In this document: in pieces, positions 35,001 through 42,658 of the stretch | Position numbering within the stretch: the stretch's first letter is position 1 | Layout of the letters: every line of letters starts with the position of its first letter | DNA from: Mucilaginibacter sp. PPCGB 2223 | GTDB taxonomy: Bacteria; Bacteroidota; Bacteroidia; Sphingobacteriales; Sphingobacteriaceae | Assembly: GCF_001705515.1 (NCBI RefSeq) | Contig: NZ_MDJS01000002.1 | Span: forward strand, 496,001-560,000 | Direction: 5' to 3' | DNA length: 64,000 nucleotides | Notes under the pieces: model-generated | Told to the model about the DNA's origin: nothing | The model's input: the letters and a program-made list of their open reading frames with translations, nothing else | Databases searched by the model: none | Position numbers and translations under genes: made by a program

Positions 35001-35371
35001 CAAGCGCGGCCATGTTTTACAACGATCAGCAGCCCGATAAGATATTCTACCAGGGTTTGGCGTGGCAAAAATTAGGGTCGGATGAAAAAGCAAAGGAGAT
35101 ATTCAAGAAACTGATTGATTATGGCAAAACGCATATCGGCGACGATATCAGGCTGGATTATTTTGCGGTATCGCTGCCCGACCTTTTGGTTTTTGAGGAT
35201 GACCTCAGCCTACGCAATAAACTGCATTGTTTGTATATGATGGGCCTGGGATACCTGGGTAGCGGGCTGTACGACGAAGCTGCCGGGGCTTTGCAACAGG
35301 TTTTGACCGAAAACGGGATGCATTTTGGTGCAGCAACGCATTTGAAGCTGGCACACAAGCCGGTTAGTTGA
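32042..35371 (+). CDS. DUF5107 and tetratricopeptide-repeat protein
   Basis: An 1109-residue cytoplasmic-looking protein with no signal peptide. The first ~450 residues are the DUF5107 region: YLKIMILPELGGRVQMAYDK, GPWISGGIEFNWPQHHRPST and WGNGDFGVAWDRNLTDEDGP. This reads like an aldose-epimerase (galactose-mutarotase-like) beta-sandwich, which I infer from the ELGGRV and EFNWPQHH segments. From about residue 470 onward it is a chain of TPR helices, such as NALGLWYLRRGQFAKSEPYL. It follows the sugar porter by 5 bp. DUF5107-TPR proteins next to sugar transporters suggest a role in carbohydrate handling, but no activity is known to me. Confidence 0.85.
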   Translation: MENNTVKSWIEKVIIPTYPTGAPDKNPMFFEKRVYQGSSGVVYPNPVIEKIFDVKVDREYTGVFLENRYLKIMILPELGGRVQMAYDKIKQRHFIYYNQVIKPALVGLCGPWISGGIEFNWPQHHRPSTFEPVDFCLEDNADGSKTVWVNELEKMFGTKGMAGFTLYPDNAYLEIKARLYNHSNLPQTFLWWANPAVKVNDDYQSVFPPDVNAVFDHGKRDVSTFPIATGTYYKVDYSPGTDISRYKNIPVPTSYMAVNSEYNFVGGYEHDTRAGVLHVADHHVSPGKKQWTWGNGDFGVAWDRNLTDEDGPYIELMTGVFTDNQPDFSWLMPNEEKSFTQYFLPYRELGVVKNASKDILIGYELLDGKIEVKVFATSPMSGVHVKLYAAGTLCADRTIDISPEKEFIELVPVANNFTEKDLRITVADRHGRVLLSYSPADNKQNEVPQPAKPALQPAEVSTCEELFLTGQHLEQYRHATYSPVPYYEEALKRDPGDARNNSALGLWYLRRGQFAKSEPYLRKATETITRRNPNPYDGEPYYNLGLCLAYQRRFDEAYDAFFKATWNSAWQDNGFFAVAQIDMMRGGYEPALEHIGQSLDRNARNGRANTLKIMALLKLGRMNEALAAAEHALKADKFNLGALFATKLCYAELKMDHRAQKASAQLMQLSRGTANNLVAYAIDFAAMGLYDEAIALLLKADDHQAEPMVNYYLAYYSHLAAKTIDVEGYLQKAAKASPALCFPNRLEDIMVLRYAIGNNPADAKASYYLGNLWYDKRQYDDALTAWQLSAQKDGNFPTVLRNLGIAYFNKFGNAQQALASFEKAFELDPSDARVLMELDQLYKRLNYSLEHRLKVLEDNLQTTLNRDDLYLERASVYNFNGEHQRAFDMLMDRRFHPWEGGEGKVSAQYLFSLTELAKQAIANGDYNTAIELLTRAQTYPENLGEGKLPGAQENDIFYWMGCAYQQLGQNDGAILYWQKASSGLSEPSAAMFYNDQQPDKIFYQGLAWQKLGSDEKAKEIFKKLIDYGKTHIGDDIRLDYFAVSLPDLLVFEDDLSLRNKLHCLYMMGLGYLGSGLYDEAAGALQQVLTENGMHFGAATHLKLAHKPVS

Positions 35372-35460
35372 AATAGGAATGTTACGTTGATGTGCCGGTT
35401 TAAATTTCCGGCTTGACAAAAAAGTAGTTAATTTCGGGTCGGTACAAAAATCACCTGACC

Positions 35461-36732
35461 ATGAAAACCAAATTAAAATACTTTTTGCCTGTAGCGGTAG
35501 TGTGCATTGCGTTGTTCGCTTTAAAATCGGATATCAATGTAACACCCGATGCCGATAACGCGGGCTTAAAATTACCGGCGGGTTTTGGCGCGTTAAAAGT
35601 AGCCGAAACGGGTGCCCGCGCAAGGCACCTGATCGTTACGGCACAGGGCGATATCTATGTTAAACTGGCCCGCCCCAATAAGGATGGCAAAGCAATTTTG
35701 GTGCTGCACGAAAACGCCGATGGCAAAGCTTTGCTAATAGGTGGTTTTGCAAATTATGGTGGTACAGGCATTTACATTAAAGATGGCTACTTGTATGCGT
35801 CGTCAAATACAGAAGTGTTTCGTTATAAACTTGATGCTCAAAATAAAGTGATAGATCAGGATCATCCCGAAAAGATCATCACCGGTTTAAAAATGGGCCG
35901 CGAGCACGAAACCAAATCCATTGTGCTGGATAATGCCGGCAACATCTATGTAAACGTGGGGGCGTACTCAAACTCGTGCCAGGAGCACGACCGCCAGTTA
36001 GGCTCGATGGGTATCAAAGGGTGCCCGATCCTGGATTCGGCAGGTGGTATCTGGCAGTTTAAAGCCAACAAACCAAATCAAACTTATGGCGAAGGCGTAC
36101 GCTACGCTACCGGTTTACGTAACGTGGTAGGTTTAGACTGGAACCAGCAGGATAACCAGCTGTTTGTGATGCAGCACGGCCGCGACCAGCTGCACGATAT
36201 CTTCCCGGATATGTTTACTGTTAAGCAATCGGCAGAGCTGCCCGCCGAATGTATGTACGCTTTGAAAAAAGGAGATAACGCCGGCTGGCCTTATATGTAC
36301 TACGACCAGATCCAGCATAAAAAAATCATGGCGCCCGAGTACGGCGGCGATGGAAAAAAGGAAGCTGCAGGTAATTTTATCGACCCGGCAGCGGCATACC
36401 CTGGTCACCTTGCACCTAATGGTTTACTGTTTTATACAGGCAATATGTTCCCCGAGAAATACAAAAATGGAGCTTTTATCGCTTTCCATGGCTCGTGGAA
36501 CCGCGCGCCTGAGCCACAGGCAGGTTATTTTGTGGTTTTCCAGCCATTTAAAAATGGTAAGCCTTATGGCGACTGGGAGGTATTTGCCGATAATTTTGCT
36601 GGTTCGCCGCAAAAAGCTGAATCAGGACGCGCCGATCACCGTCCGTGCGGCCTGGCACAGGGGCCCGACGGGTCGCTCTACGTAAGCGACGATAGCAAAG
36701 GAACTATTTACCGTATCATTTATAAAAAATAA
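35461..36732 (+). CDS. PQQ-type soluble sugar (sorbosone/pyranose) dehydrogenase
   Basis: A 423-residue exported six-bladed beta-propeller with a signal peptide or N-terminal membrane helix (about 6-22). Motifs include GLKLPAGFGALKVAE at the start, GREHETKSIVLDNAGNIYVN, YATGLRNVVGLDWN with MQHGRDQLHD, GDNAGWPYMYYDQ, AFIAFHGSWNRAPEPQAGY and HRPCGLAQGPDGSLYVSDD. This is the glucose/sorbosone dehydrogenase pattern. It oxidises a sugar in the periplasm, probably with PQQ. The c-type cytochrome 14 bp downstream is a natural electron acceptor. No PQQ synthesis genes are in the window. Confidence 0.9.
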   Translation: MKTKLKYFLPVAVVCIALFALKSDINVTPDADNAGLKLPAGFGALKVAETGARARHLIVTAQGDIYVKLARPNKDGKAILVLHENADGKALLIGGFANYGGTGIYIKDGYLYASSNTEVFRYKLDAQNKVIDQDHPEKIITGLKMGREHETKSIVLDNAGNIYVNVGAYSNSCQEHDRQLGSMGIKGCPILDSAGGIWQFKANKPNQTYGEGVRYATGLRNVVGLDWNQQDNQLFVMQHGRDQLHDIFPDMFTVKQSAELPAECMYALKKGDNAGWPYMYYDQIQHKKIMAPEYGGDGKKEAAGNFIDPAAAYPGHLAPNGLLFYTGNMFPEKYKNGAFIAFHGSWNRAPEPQAGYFVVFQPFKNGKPYGDWEVFADNFAGSPQKAESGRADHRPCGLAQGPDGSLYVSDDSKGTIYRIIYKK

Positions 36733-36746
36733 GATCATCTGTTTAC

Positions 36747-37181
36747 ATGAAGAAACTTTTAGCAGCCGTTATTTTACTGCCGGCAAGCCTGTGCGTATTT
36801 GCCCAAACCAAACCTAAAACCGCTGCGATAAAACCGGGAATTCCGGCTTCTATAGCCCGCGGAAAAGTGGTGTATACCAAAAATTGTTTGAGCTGCCATT
36901 TTGTTGATGGCGGCGGCGTACCGAATATGAACCCCCCTTTGGTTAAAACCAGCTATGTGCTTGGCGATAAAACCAAACTGATTAAGGTGGTACTGAACGG
37001 CTTTGCACAAAATGTAGAGATAGACGGCGAAACCTACTCGAACAATATGGCGCCCCATAACTTTTTAAGCGACCAGGAAATAGCCGACGTATTAACCTAT
37101 GTGCGCAACAGCTTTGGCAATAAAGCCAGCGCTGTTAAAGCTGCCGAGGTTAAAGTGGTTAGAGCGGCCAATAAGAAGTAA
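36747..37181 (+). CDS. single-haem c-type cytochrome
   Basis: A 144-residue periplasmic cytochrome c with a signal peptide ending near VFAQ. It has one haem motif, CLSCH, at about residues 50-54. The axial Met is probably the one in SNNMAPHNFLSDQEIADVL, and the C-terminal helix ends in a Lys/Ala-rich tail. It lies 14 bp after the sugar dehydrogenase and most likely takes electrons from it. The frame is followed by a dispersed palindromic repeat. Confidence 0.93.
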   Translation: MKKLLAAVILLPASLCVFAQTKPKTAAIKPGIPASIARGKVVYTKNCLSCHFVDGGGVPNMNPPLVKTSYVLGDKTKLIKVVLNGFAQNVEIDGETYSNNMAPHNFLSDQEIADVLTYVRNSFGNKASAVKAAEVKVVRAANKK

Positions 37182-37201
37182 GCATATTATTTCTCTGTCT
37201 C

Positions 37202-37364
37202 TTGTCATCTCGAACGGTAGTGAGAGATCTTCTGCTGAATACTGACAAACTTTGCAGATCGCAGAAGATTTTTTCGTTCCAACAGTCAGGGCACGGTCTC
37301 GCTCAAGAGATAGTTCTCTTTCGCACCTCTGCACATTCCTACCCGTGCTCTATCGAAATGACAA
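37202..37364. repeat. dispersed palindromic repeat, family A, copy 1
   Basis: A 163-bp element with ends TTGTCATCTCGA and TCGAAATGACAA. It shares the inner blocks GCAGAAGATTTTTTCG and GCTCAAGAG with copies near 54.0 kb and 62.0 kb. It has no coding capacity. Confidence 0.75.
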
Positions 37365-37387
37365 TTTTTTTAATAAGGGGGGCTATC

Positions 37388-38383
37388 TTACATAAAAGGC
37401 TCCCACCATTTATTGATATACTGCTCGCCGTTGTAGGTATAGGTTTGGCCGGGAGCGGGGAGCAATAGCTTGATCTGCTTTTCGGCAGCGTATTTCATCA
37501 CATCCTCTACAGGTTCGGTCCAGGTGTGGAGGGCCAGGTTAAACGTGCCCCAATGTATGGGCATCAGCACCTTGGCCCCTAAGGCCAGCATGGCATTGGT
37601 AGCGTTGGCGGGCCCCATGTGGATATCGGCCCACATCGGGTCGGCAGCACCAACTTCCAGCATCGCCAGATCAAAAGGGCCGAGGCGTTCGCCTATCTCG
37701 TTAAATAGCGGGTGCATGCCCGAATCGGCGCCGTAGTAAACGTTATGCACCGGCCCTTTAATGCCGAACGATGCCCACAGGGTTTGGTTGCGGTTAAACA
37801 GGCTGCGGCCCGAAAAATGCCTTGCCGGTGCCGAGGTTAAAGTAATACCATCGCCCAGATCGGCAGTTTGCCACCAGTCCATTTCGGTAATATGTGTTTG
37901 AGAGATACCCCATTTTTGTAAGATAGCGCCTACACCAAGAGAGGTATAAATGGGCGTACCTTTGGTTGCCAGGGCTACGATGACCTGTTGATCGAGGTGA
38001 TCGTAATGATCGTGCGAAATGATGATCGCGTCGAGGTGCGGCAGCTTGTCTAACGCAATAGGTGCCGGAAAAAACCGCTTCGGCCCCATGAACTGGAATG
38101 GCGAAGCGCGGCGGTAAACCGGGTCGGTTAAAATACGTTTACCATCAATTTCGATAATGAGTCCCGAGTGCCCTAACCAGGTAACACGCAGGGTATCGGG
38201 TGGCAGGAGATTCAGCTTATTCAGGTCGGCAGAGAAAGGGCCGGGCGTTTTTGCCGGGTACCGGTTGGGGTGCGATTTGATGAAATATTCATACAAAAGC
38301 TTGCCCATATTGCCTTCGCCGCCAACCTTGGTCGGGATAGGGTTAACAAACACTTTACCATCGAAATGAGCGGATGACTGCAT
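37388..38383 (-). CDS. metallo-beta-lactamase fold hydrolase, UlaG/NAPE-PLD-like
   Basis: A 331-residue cytoplasmic protein with the MBL zinc motif SHDHYDHLD at about residues 130-140 and further ligands in SAPARHFSGR, YYGADSGMH and MPIHWGTFNL. The N-terminal RVTWLGHSGLIIEIDGKRIL and the overall order match the L-ascorbate-6-phosphate-lactonase/NAPE-phospholipase-D-like subgroup. The ATG at MQSSAHFDG is preferred; the longer open frame overlaps the promoter region of the divergent Old Yellow Enzyme gene. Substrate unknown. Confidence 0.88.
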   Translation of the reverse strand: MQSSAHFDGKVFVNPIPTKVGGEGNMGKLLYEYFIKSHPNRYPAKTPGPFSADLNKLNLLPPDTLRVTWLGHSGLIIEIDGKRILTDPVYRRASPFQFMGPKRFFPAPIALDKLPHLDAIIISHDHYDHLDQQVIVALATKGTPIYTSLGVGAILQKWGISQTHITEMDWWQTADLGDGITLTSAPARHFSGRSLFNRNQTLWASFGIKGPVHNVYYGADSGMHPLFNEIGERLGPFDLAMLEVGAADPMWADIHMGPANATNAMLALGAKVLMPIHWGTFNLALHTWTEPVEDVMKYAAEKQIKLLLPAPGQTYTYNGEQYINKWWEPFM

Positions 38384-38530
38384 AAATTTTAGCCGGAAAT
38401 AAATCTCAAAAAGCCGAAAATAAGTTATTTGAATGACATAAGTGCGGGCGTTCGTCATGCCAAAGTATTTATTCGCGCAAGTAAAACCCAAACAAATAAA
38501 ATAGTGTTAAAATTGAGCAAAAAATATAAC

Positions 38531-39595
38531 ATGCCACATCTTTTCAGCCCTTTAACCATACGCGGAGTAGAGTTTAAAAACAGGATAGCCGTATCGCCCA
38601 TGTGCGAATACAGCAGCGAAGACGGGTTTGCCAGCAACTGGCACCTGGTACATTTAGGCAGCCGTGCTGTTGGCGGCGCCGCTTTAGTAATAACCGAAGC
38701 CACGGCGGTATCGCCCGAAGGCCGGATAAGCGCCGGCGATCTCGGCATCTGGAAAGACGAACACATTGCCGAACTGGAAAAGATAACCGCATTTATCCAC
38801 GAACACGGCAGTGTGGCGGGCATACAACTGGCCCATGCGGGTCGCAAAGGCAGCCACCAGGTACCCTGGGCAGGCGGCAAACAGGTATCGTTGCTAAGTG
38901 GCGGGTGGCAAACGGTAGCGCCAAGCGCCGTTGCTTTTACTGAAGCAGAAGAAAAACCTTTAGAGCTTGACCAGCAAGGCATTGCCCGGGTGATCGAAGA
39001 TTTTAAACAGGCTACTTACCGCGCAATTAAAGCCGGGTTTAAAGTGATAGAGATACATGCTGCACACGGTTACCTGCTGCACGAGTTTTTATCGCCCCTA
39101 AGCAACCAGCGTACCGACGAATATGGCGGGAGCTTTGAAAACAGGATCAGGCTGCTGCTCGAAATTGCAGACACGGTGCGTAAGGCCTGGCCGCAGCAAA
39201 ACCCGTTATTTGTCCGCATATCGGCTACCGACTGGACACCCGGCGGCTGGACAGCTGAAGACTCCGTTAAACTGGCAGGCATATTAAAAGAGCGGGGCGT
39301 CGACCTGGTGGATTGCTCGTCGGGCGGTAATGTTGCTTCGGCCAAAATACCCGTTGGCCCCGGGTACCAGGTGCAGTTTGCCGAAGCAATAAAGAAACAA
39401 ACCGGTATATTGGCAGGCGCTGTGGGCATGATAACCGAACCCAAACAAGCCGATGAGATCATCCAAAGCGGTAAAGCGGATATAGTATTACTGGCGCGCG
39501 AGATGCTGCGCGACCCCTATTTCCCGCTGCGCGCCGCACATGTGCTGGGCCACGAAGTTAAATGGCCCCTGCAATACGAACGTGCAAAATGGTAA
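38531..39595 (+). CDS. Old Yellow Enzyme family NADPH:flavin oxidoreductase, YqjM-like
   Basis: A 354-residue FMN enzyme that reduces activated C=C bonds with NAD(P)H. It shows the YqjM-class features: FSPLTIRGVEFKNRIAVSPM at the start, the redox-tuning cysteine in SPMCEYS, the HxxH-type EIHAAHGYLLHEFLSPLSNQ substrate/FMN region and the GLN-like AGAVGMITEP near the end. The ATG at MPHLFSP gives the normal family N-terminus, although the frame is open 34 codons further upstream. It is followed 61 bp later by OsmC, which fits a stress-response role. Confidence 0.94.
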   Translation: MPHLFSPLTIRGVEFKNRIAVSPMCEYSSEDGFASNWHLVHLGSRAVGGAALVITEATAVSPEGRISAGDLGIWKDEHIAELEKITAFIHEHGSVAGIQLAHAGRKGSHQVPWAGGKQVSLLSGGWQTVAPSAVAFTEAEEKPLELDQQGIARVIEDFKQATYRAIKAGFKVIEIHAAHGYLLHEFLSPLSNQRTDEYGGSFENRIRLLLEIADTVRKAWPQQNPLFVRISATDWTPGGWTAEDSVKLAGILKERGVDLVDCSSGGNVASAKIPVGPGYQVQFAEAIKKQTGILAGAVGMITEPKQADEIIQSGKADIVLLAREMLRDPYFPLRAAHVLGHEVKWPLQYERAKW

Positions 39596-39656
39596 TATGC
39601 AGTTTACAAACAAATACTTAGCTTTATAACATTCAATAAAACAAAATCAATACTTT

Positions 39657-40079
39657 ATGAAACGTACAGCAAAAGCACATTGGAACGGTACCCTTCAGGC
39701 CGGATCAGGAAAAATATCAACGCAAAGCACCGTGTTGAAAGATACCCAATATTCATTTAAAACCCGCTTTGCCGATGGCGTGGGCACTAACCCCGAAGAG
39801 CTGATAGCTGCCGCACACGCAGGCTGTTTTACCATGGCTGTTGGCGCTGCTTTATCGCAGGCCGGTTTTACACCGAACGACCTGGATACCGAGGCAATTC
39901 TGGATCTGGATATGCAGGCTTTGTCGATCACCGGCATTCACCTGGAGTTAAAAGCTTCTAAGATAGATGGTGTGGATAACGATACTTTCCAAAAAATTGC
40001 CGAAGGTGCAAAAGCCAACTGCATCATATCAAAAGCACTGAGCGTACCGATCACTTTAACCGCTACCTACGAAGGTTAA
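39657..40079 (+). CDS. osmC: OsmC family peroxidase
   Basis: A 140-residue thiol peroxidase of the OsmC subgroup, acting on organic hydroperoxides. The two catalytic cysteines are visible in AHAGCFTMAVGAALSQAG and GAKANCIISKALSVP, and the FADGVGTNPEELIAAAHAG segment is typical. A clear terminator follows 33 bp after the stop. Confidence 0.94.
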   Translation: MKRTAKAHWNGTLQAGSGKISTQSTVLKDTQYSFKTRFADGVGTNPEELIAAAHAGCFTMAVGAALSQAGFTPNDLDTEAILDLDMQALSITGIHLELKASKIDGVDNDTFQKIAEGAKANCIISKALSVPITLTATYEG

Positions 40080-40111
40080 CGACAACTGAACAAGGGTCAG
40101 CCCGGATACTT

Positions 40112-40147
40112 AAAAGTGCCATTGTAACAATTCGATGGCACTTTTTT
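40112..40147 (+). terminator. Rho-independent terminator after osmC
   Basis: AAAAGTGCCAT and ATGGCACTTTT pair into an 11-bp stem with a 12-nt loop. The T-run continues to 40147. Confidence 0.85.
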
Positions 40148-40194
40148 ATTTAACGTTATTTAACAACCGGTTTTCGGAAGAAATGATTAGGTTT

Positions 40195-40210
40195 AACTAA
40201 AATTTTAGTT
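40195..40210. promoter_or_regulatory. 16-bp perfect palindrome before the CBM9-like gene
   Basis: AACTAAAATTTTAGTT is self-complementary and ends 13 nt before the start codon. It is a candidate operator for a dimeric repressor or a ribosome-site hairpin. Confidence 0.4.
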
Positions 40211-40223
40211 TAATCTGTTACTT

Positions 40224-41072
40224 ATGCTGAACTCAGGAAAAACATTCAAGTCCGCAGTAATAGGCGTATGCCTGTCGATCGCGGCAAACGCGCAAAAATT
40301 ACCCAACATACAGCCAGGCAGCGTACGCGCACCTGCCGATATTAAAATTGACGGCAAAACCACCGAATGGAATAACCAGTTTAAGGCGTACAACCATGCC
40401 ACCGATGTTTTTTATACCTTGAGCAACGACGATGATAATCTGTATTTAACTGTGCAGGCTACCGATGCGGCAATCATCCGCAAAATTAACAGCGGCGGGG
40501 TATGCCTCACCATACAGCCAACCGGTAAAAAAAATGACAAGGACGCTTTTCGGGTGGTTTACCCGGTAATCATACCAACGGCCGGCAAGGCGGGCGGAGG
40601 CGTGGTTATGGTGAGCAGCATCAAGCGCCTCGCCGCCTCGGATAACGAACATCTCACCGAAAAAGAAGCGGATTCGATCATGATGGCGCGTAATAAGCTA
40701 TTTAATCAGCGTGCCAAATGGATAGGGGCCCTGGGTTTTAAAGACCTGGATTCGCTGATATCGGTTTACAATGATGATGGTTTAAAAGCAGCCGGCCGTT
40801 ACGATGCAAAAGGAGCTTTTACCTGCGAGATGGCGATCAGTCTAAAGAGGCTCGGCCTATCGGTGGATAATCCGGTGAAATTCAGCTATCATATTTTACT
40901 GAACGGCGTGAGCCTGTTCGGCAGCAGCAGGCCCGTGCAGTCGATTAGCATAGTAGCCGGTGGTATGCCTATGGGTGGGGGTGAAGGCCAGGATATGGCG
41001 AAGGTGATGATGGATGGTGGTGGTGCGGCGGCAACAGATTTTTGGGGCGAGTATATCCTGACGAAAAAGTAA
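40224..41072 (+). CDS. secreted protein with CBM9-like N-terminal region
   Basis: A 282-residue exported protein with a signal peptide ending near ANAQ. Residues about 35-90 (IKIDGKTTEWNNQFKAYNHA, then LSNDDDNLYLTVQATDAAI) match the opening of family-9 carbohydrate-binding-like beta-sandwich domains, which often bind sugars or haem at the surface. The C-terminal part is Met/Gly-rich (GGMPMGGGEGQDMAKVMMDG). I do not recognise a catalytic site. The gene stands alone between the osmC terminator and the next secreted protein. Confidence 0.72.
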   Translation: MLNSGKTFKSAVIGVCLSIAANAQKLPNIQPGSVRAPADIKIDGKTTEWNNQFKAYNHATDVFYTLSNDDDNLYLTVQATDAAIIRKINSGGVCLTIQPTGKKNDKDAFRVVYPVIIPTAGKAGGGVVMVSSIKRLAASDNEHLTEKEADSIMMARNKLFNQRAKWIGALGFKDLDSLISVYNDDGLKAAGRYDAKGAFTCEMAISLKRLGLSVDNPVKFSYHILLNGVSLFGSSRPVQSISIVAGGMPMGGGEGQDMAKVMMDGGGAAATDFWGEYILTKK

Positions 41073-41150
41073 GAAAATAATATTGATCGGATACTTATTG
41101 TTTTGATTACCGGGCTATGCTGTTATATTTATATCATAAACCTGAGAATC

Positions 41151-41900
41151 ATGAAAAAGCAGCTATTATTTACGGTTGTTCTGGCTTTGGTAAGCGTGAG
41201 CTCATTTGCCAAATGGCACCAAGCCGATTTATATTATACAAACGGTAATATTTCACGCTCCGAAATCCAGCTTCCTGATGAAACGTTCAGCGGTATATTT
41301 AATCGTGAGATCATCATTAAAACCAATACTGAAAATGATGAACATGTATCGTTAAAGGATATCAGCAAAGTGATTTTAACAGATGGTATTGTGCTGGTAA
41401 AATACGATAATCACGGTAAGCCGGTTTTGCTTAAACAGATCACCTCGTATCCGGTGGCTAATATCCTCGTACTGGAAAAACATGGCGAACTGGGCTCCAA
41501 TAATTATTGGAGCTATATTTACAGCTACGGTAATTCGAACCATTTTTACAATACACCGCCCGAGGGTTACCGGCAGGATAGTGGCTACGAAGTTGCCGGG
41601 CTGCAGCAAAGCGAAAATTCATTTTTTACAGCAGGGTACCGGATTGAGCACCCAACAGGTTACTATTATTCAACAATGGCGCGTAATGGCCGTTTGTATA
41701 CCCCTGATAAAGAAGACTATATTTACCTGTTGAAAGATAATAAAATAGAACGCCTGCTGCCAAGTAATATTTATGCCAAACTGGGCGAGATGTTAGGCGA
41801 CGACCCTGCAGTTGCCAAAGTCATCAAAAACGGTCTTTCGAATTATTTTCAGTTGAACGAACTGGTAGCCGTATATAACGCTGATAAAAAGACAGAGTAG
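41151..41900 (+). CDS. secreted protein of unknown function
   Basis: A 249-residue exported protein with a signal peptide (MKKQLLFTVVLALVSVSSFA) and no further membrane segment. The rest is mostly beta-rich with several Asn-Tyr-rich loops (HGELGSNNYWSYIYSYGNSN). I recognise no family. The ATG is chosen because it gives a standard signal peptide; the frame is open 16 codons further upstream without a better start. Confidence 0.75.
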   Translation: MKKQLLFTVVLALVSVSSFAKWHQADLYYTNGNISRSEIQLPDETFSGIFNREIIIKTNTENDEHVSLKDISKVILTDGIVLVKYDNHGKPVLLKQITSYPVANILVLEKHGELGSNNYWSYIYSYGNSNHFYNTPPEGYRQDSGYEVAGLQQSENSFFTAGYRIEHPTGYYYSTMARNGRLYTPDKEDYIYLLKDNKIERLLPSNIYAKLGEMLGDDPAVAKVIKNGLSNYFQLNELVAVYNADKKTE

Positions 41901-41954
41901 CGTAAACAAAAAAGAAACCGCGGCAGTGATGGGCCTCGAACTCATCGCTATTTT

Positions 41955-41962
41955 TATATTTG
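41955..41962 (+). promoter_or_regulatory. TAnnTTTG -7 box next to the start of the membrane protein gene
   Basis: TATATTTG matches the -7 consensus and ends 3 nt before the ATG, as in the LuxR-type gene at 1197. If used, the mRNA would be leaderless or nearly so. Confidence 0.32.
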
Positions 41963-41965
41963 AGC

Positions 41966-42607
41966 ATGTCTGTTTTTAATCAGTTGATGATAGCCTCGGG
42001 CGTGTGCTGGACGGTTACTTATTTGCTCATTATCCGCCGGGGCGTTATCGACCTTACTTATGGTATGCCTGCGGCAGCGCTGCTGGCCAATTTATCGTGG
42101 GAGGCCATTTACTCGTTTGTATATCCGCATAGCATGCCGCAACTGGCTGTCGACAGGGTATGGTTTATGTTTGATGTGCTGATCCTGCTGCAATACCTCC
42201 GTTTTGGACCGACGGCACCTAAAATACGCCTGGCTGGTAGCTTTTACCTGCAGTTTTTACTGGGGTTTGCGGTAACTTTTACTGCGATACTGCTGCTTGG
42301 GCGGGAGCTAAAAGATGAGAATGGCGCATATGCGGCCTTCGGCCAAAACCTGATGATGTCGGTATTGTTTATCAATATGCTTAACCAACGCAAAAGCGCG
42401 GCCGGGCAAAGTATGTACATAGGCATATTTAAAATGCTGGGGACGGCATTGGCATCGTTTGCGTTTTATACGCAAACCAAAACTTATGGCCACTCGCCAT
42501 TACTGCAGTTTTTGTTTGCAGCTATTTTTGTGTACGATGTGGTGTACATTGTTATGCTGGCACGGCATCTGAGGTTGCAGCATATTAAGGTGTGGGGTAG
42601 GTTTTAG
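41966..42607 (+). CDS. integral membrane protein resembling Pyr4/PaxB-type terpene cyclases
   Basis: A 213-residue protein with about seven membrane helices and short loops. The run TYGMPAAALLANLSWEAIYS (residues 31-50) resembles the signature region of fungal membrane-bound terpene cyclases, where a conserved acidic residue acts in catalysis; here it is Glu46 in LSWEAIY. Further matches are an Asp in the third helix (VWFMFDVLILLQYL, Asp70) and a late Asp191 (FVYDVVYIVM). Length (about 210-240 residues) and topology also agree. This family call is from memory of motif patterns. No prenyltransferase is adjacent, so the substrate is open. An in-frame TTG two codons earlier overlaps the -7 box. 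Confidence 0.6.
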   Translation: MSVFNQLMIASGVCWTVTYLLIIRRGVIDLTYGMPAAALLANLSWEAIYSFVYPHSMPQLAVDRVWFMFDVLILLQYLRFGPTAPKIRLAGSFYLQFLLGFAVTFTAILLLGRELKDENGAYAAFGQNLMMSVLFINMLNQRKSAAGQSMYIGIFKMLGTALASFAFYTQTKTYGHSPLLQFLFAAIFVYDVVYIVMLARHLRLQHIKVWGRF

Positions 42608-42611
42608 CAAA

Positions 42612-42644
42612 AGATTTGACAACTTTTAAAAAGTTGTCAAATCT
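42612..42644. terminator. bidirectional terminator between convergent genes
   Basis: A perfect 15-bp stem (AGATTTGACAACTTT with AAAGTTGTCAAATCT) and a 3-nt loop. It lies 5 bp after the membrane protein stop and 15 bp from the galU stop. It is nearly symmetric and can serve both strands. Confidence 0.75.
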
Positions 42645-42658
42645 ATGTATTATTCATA

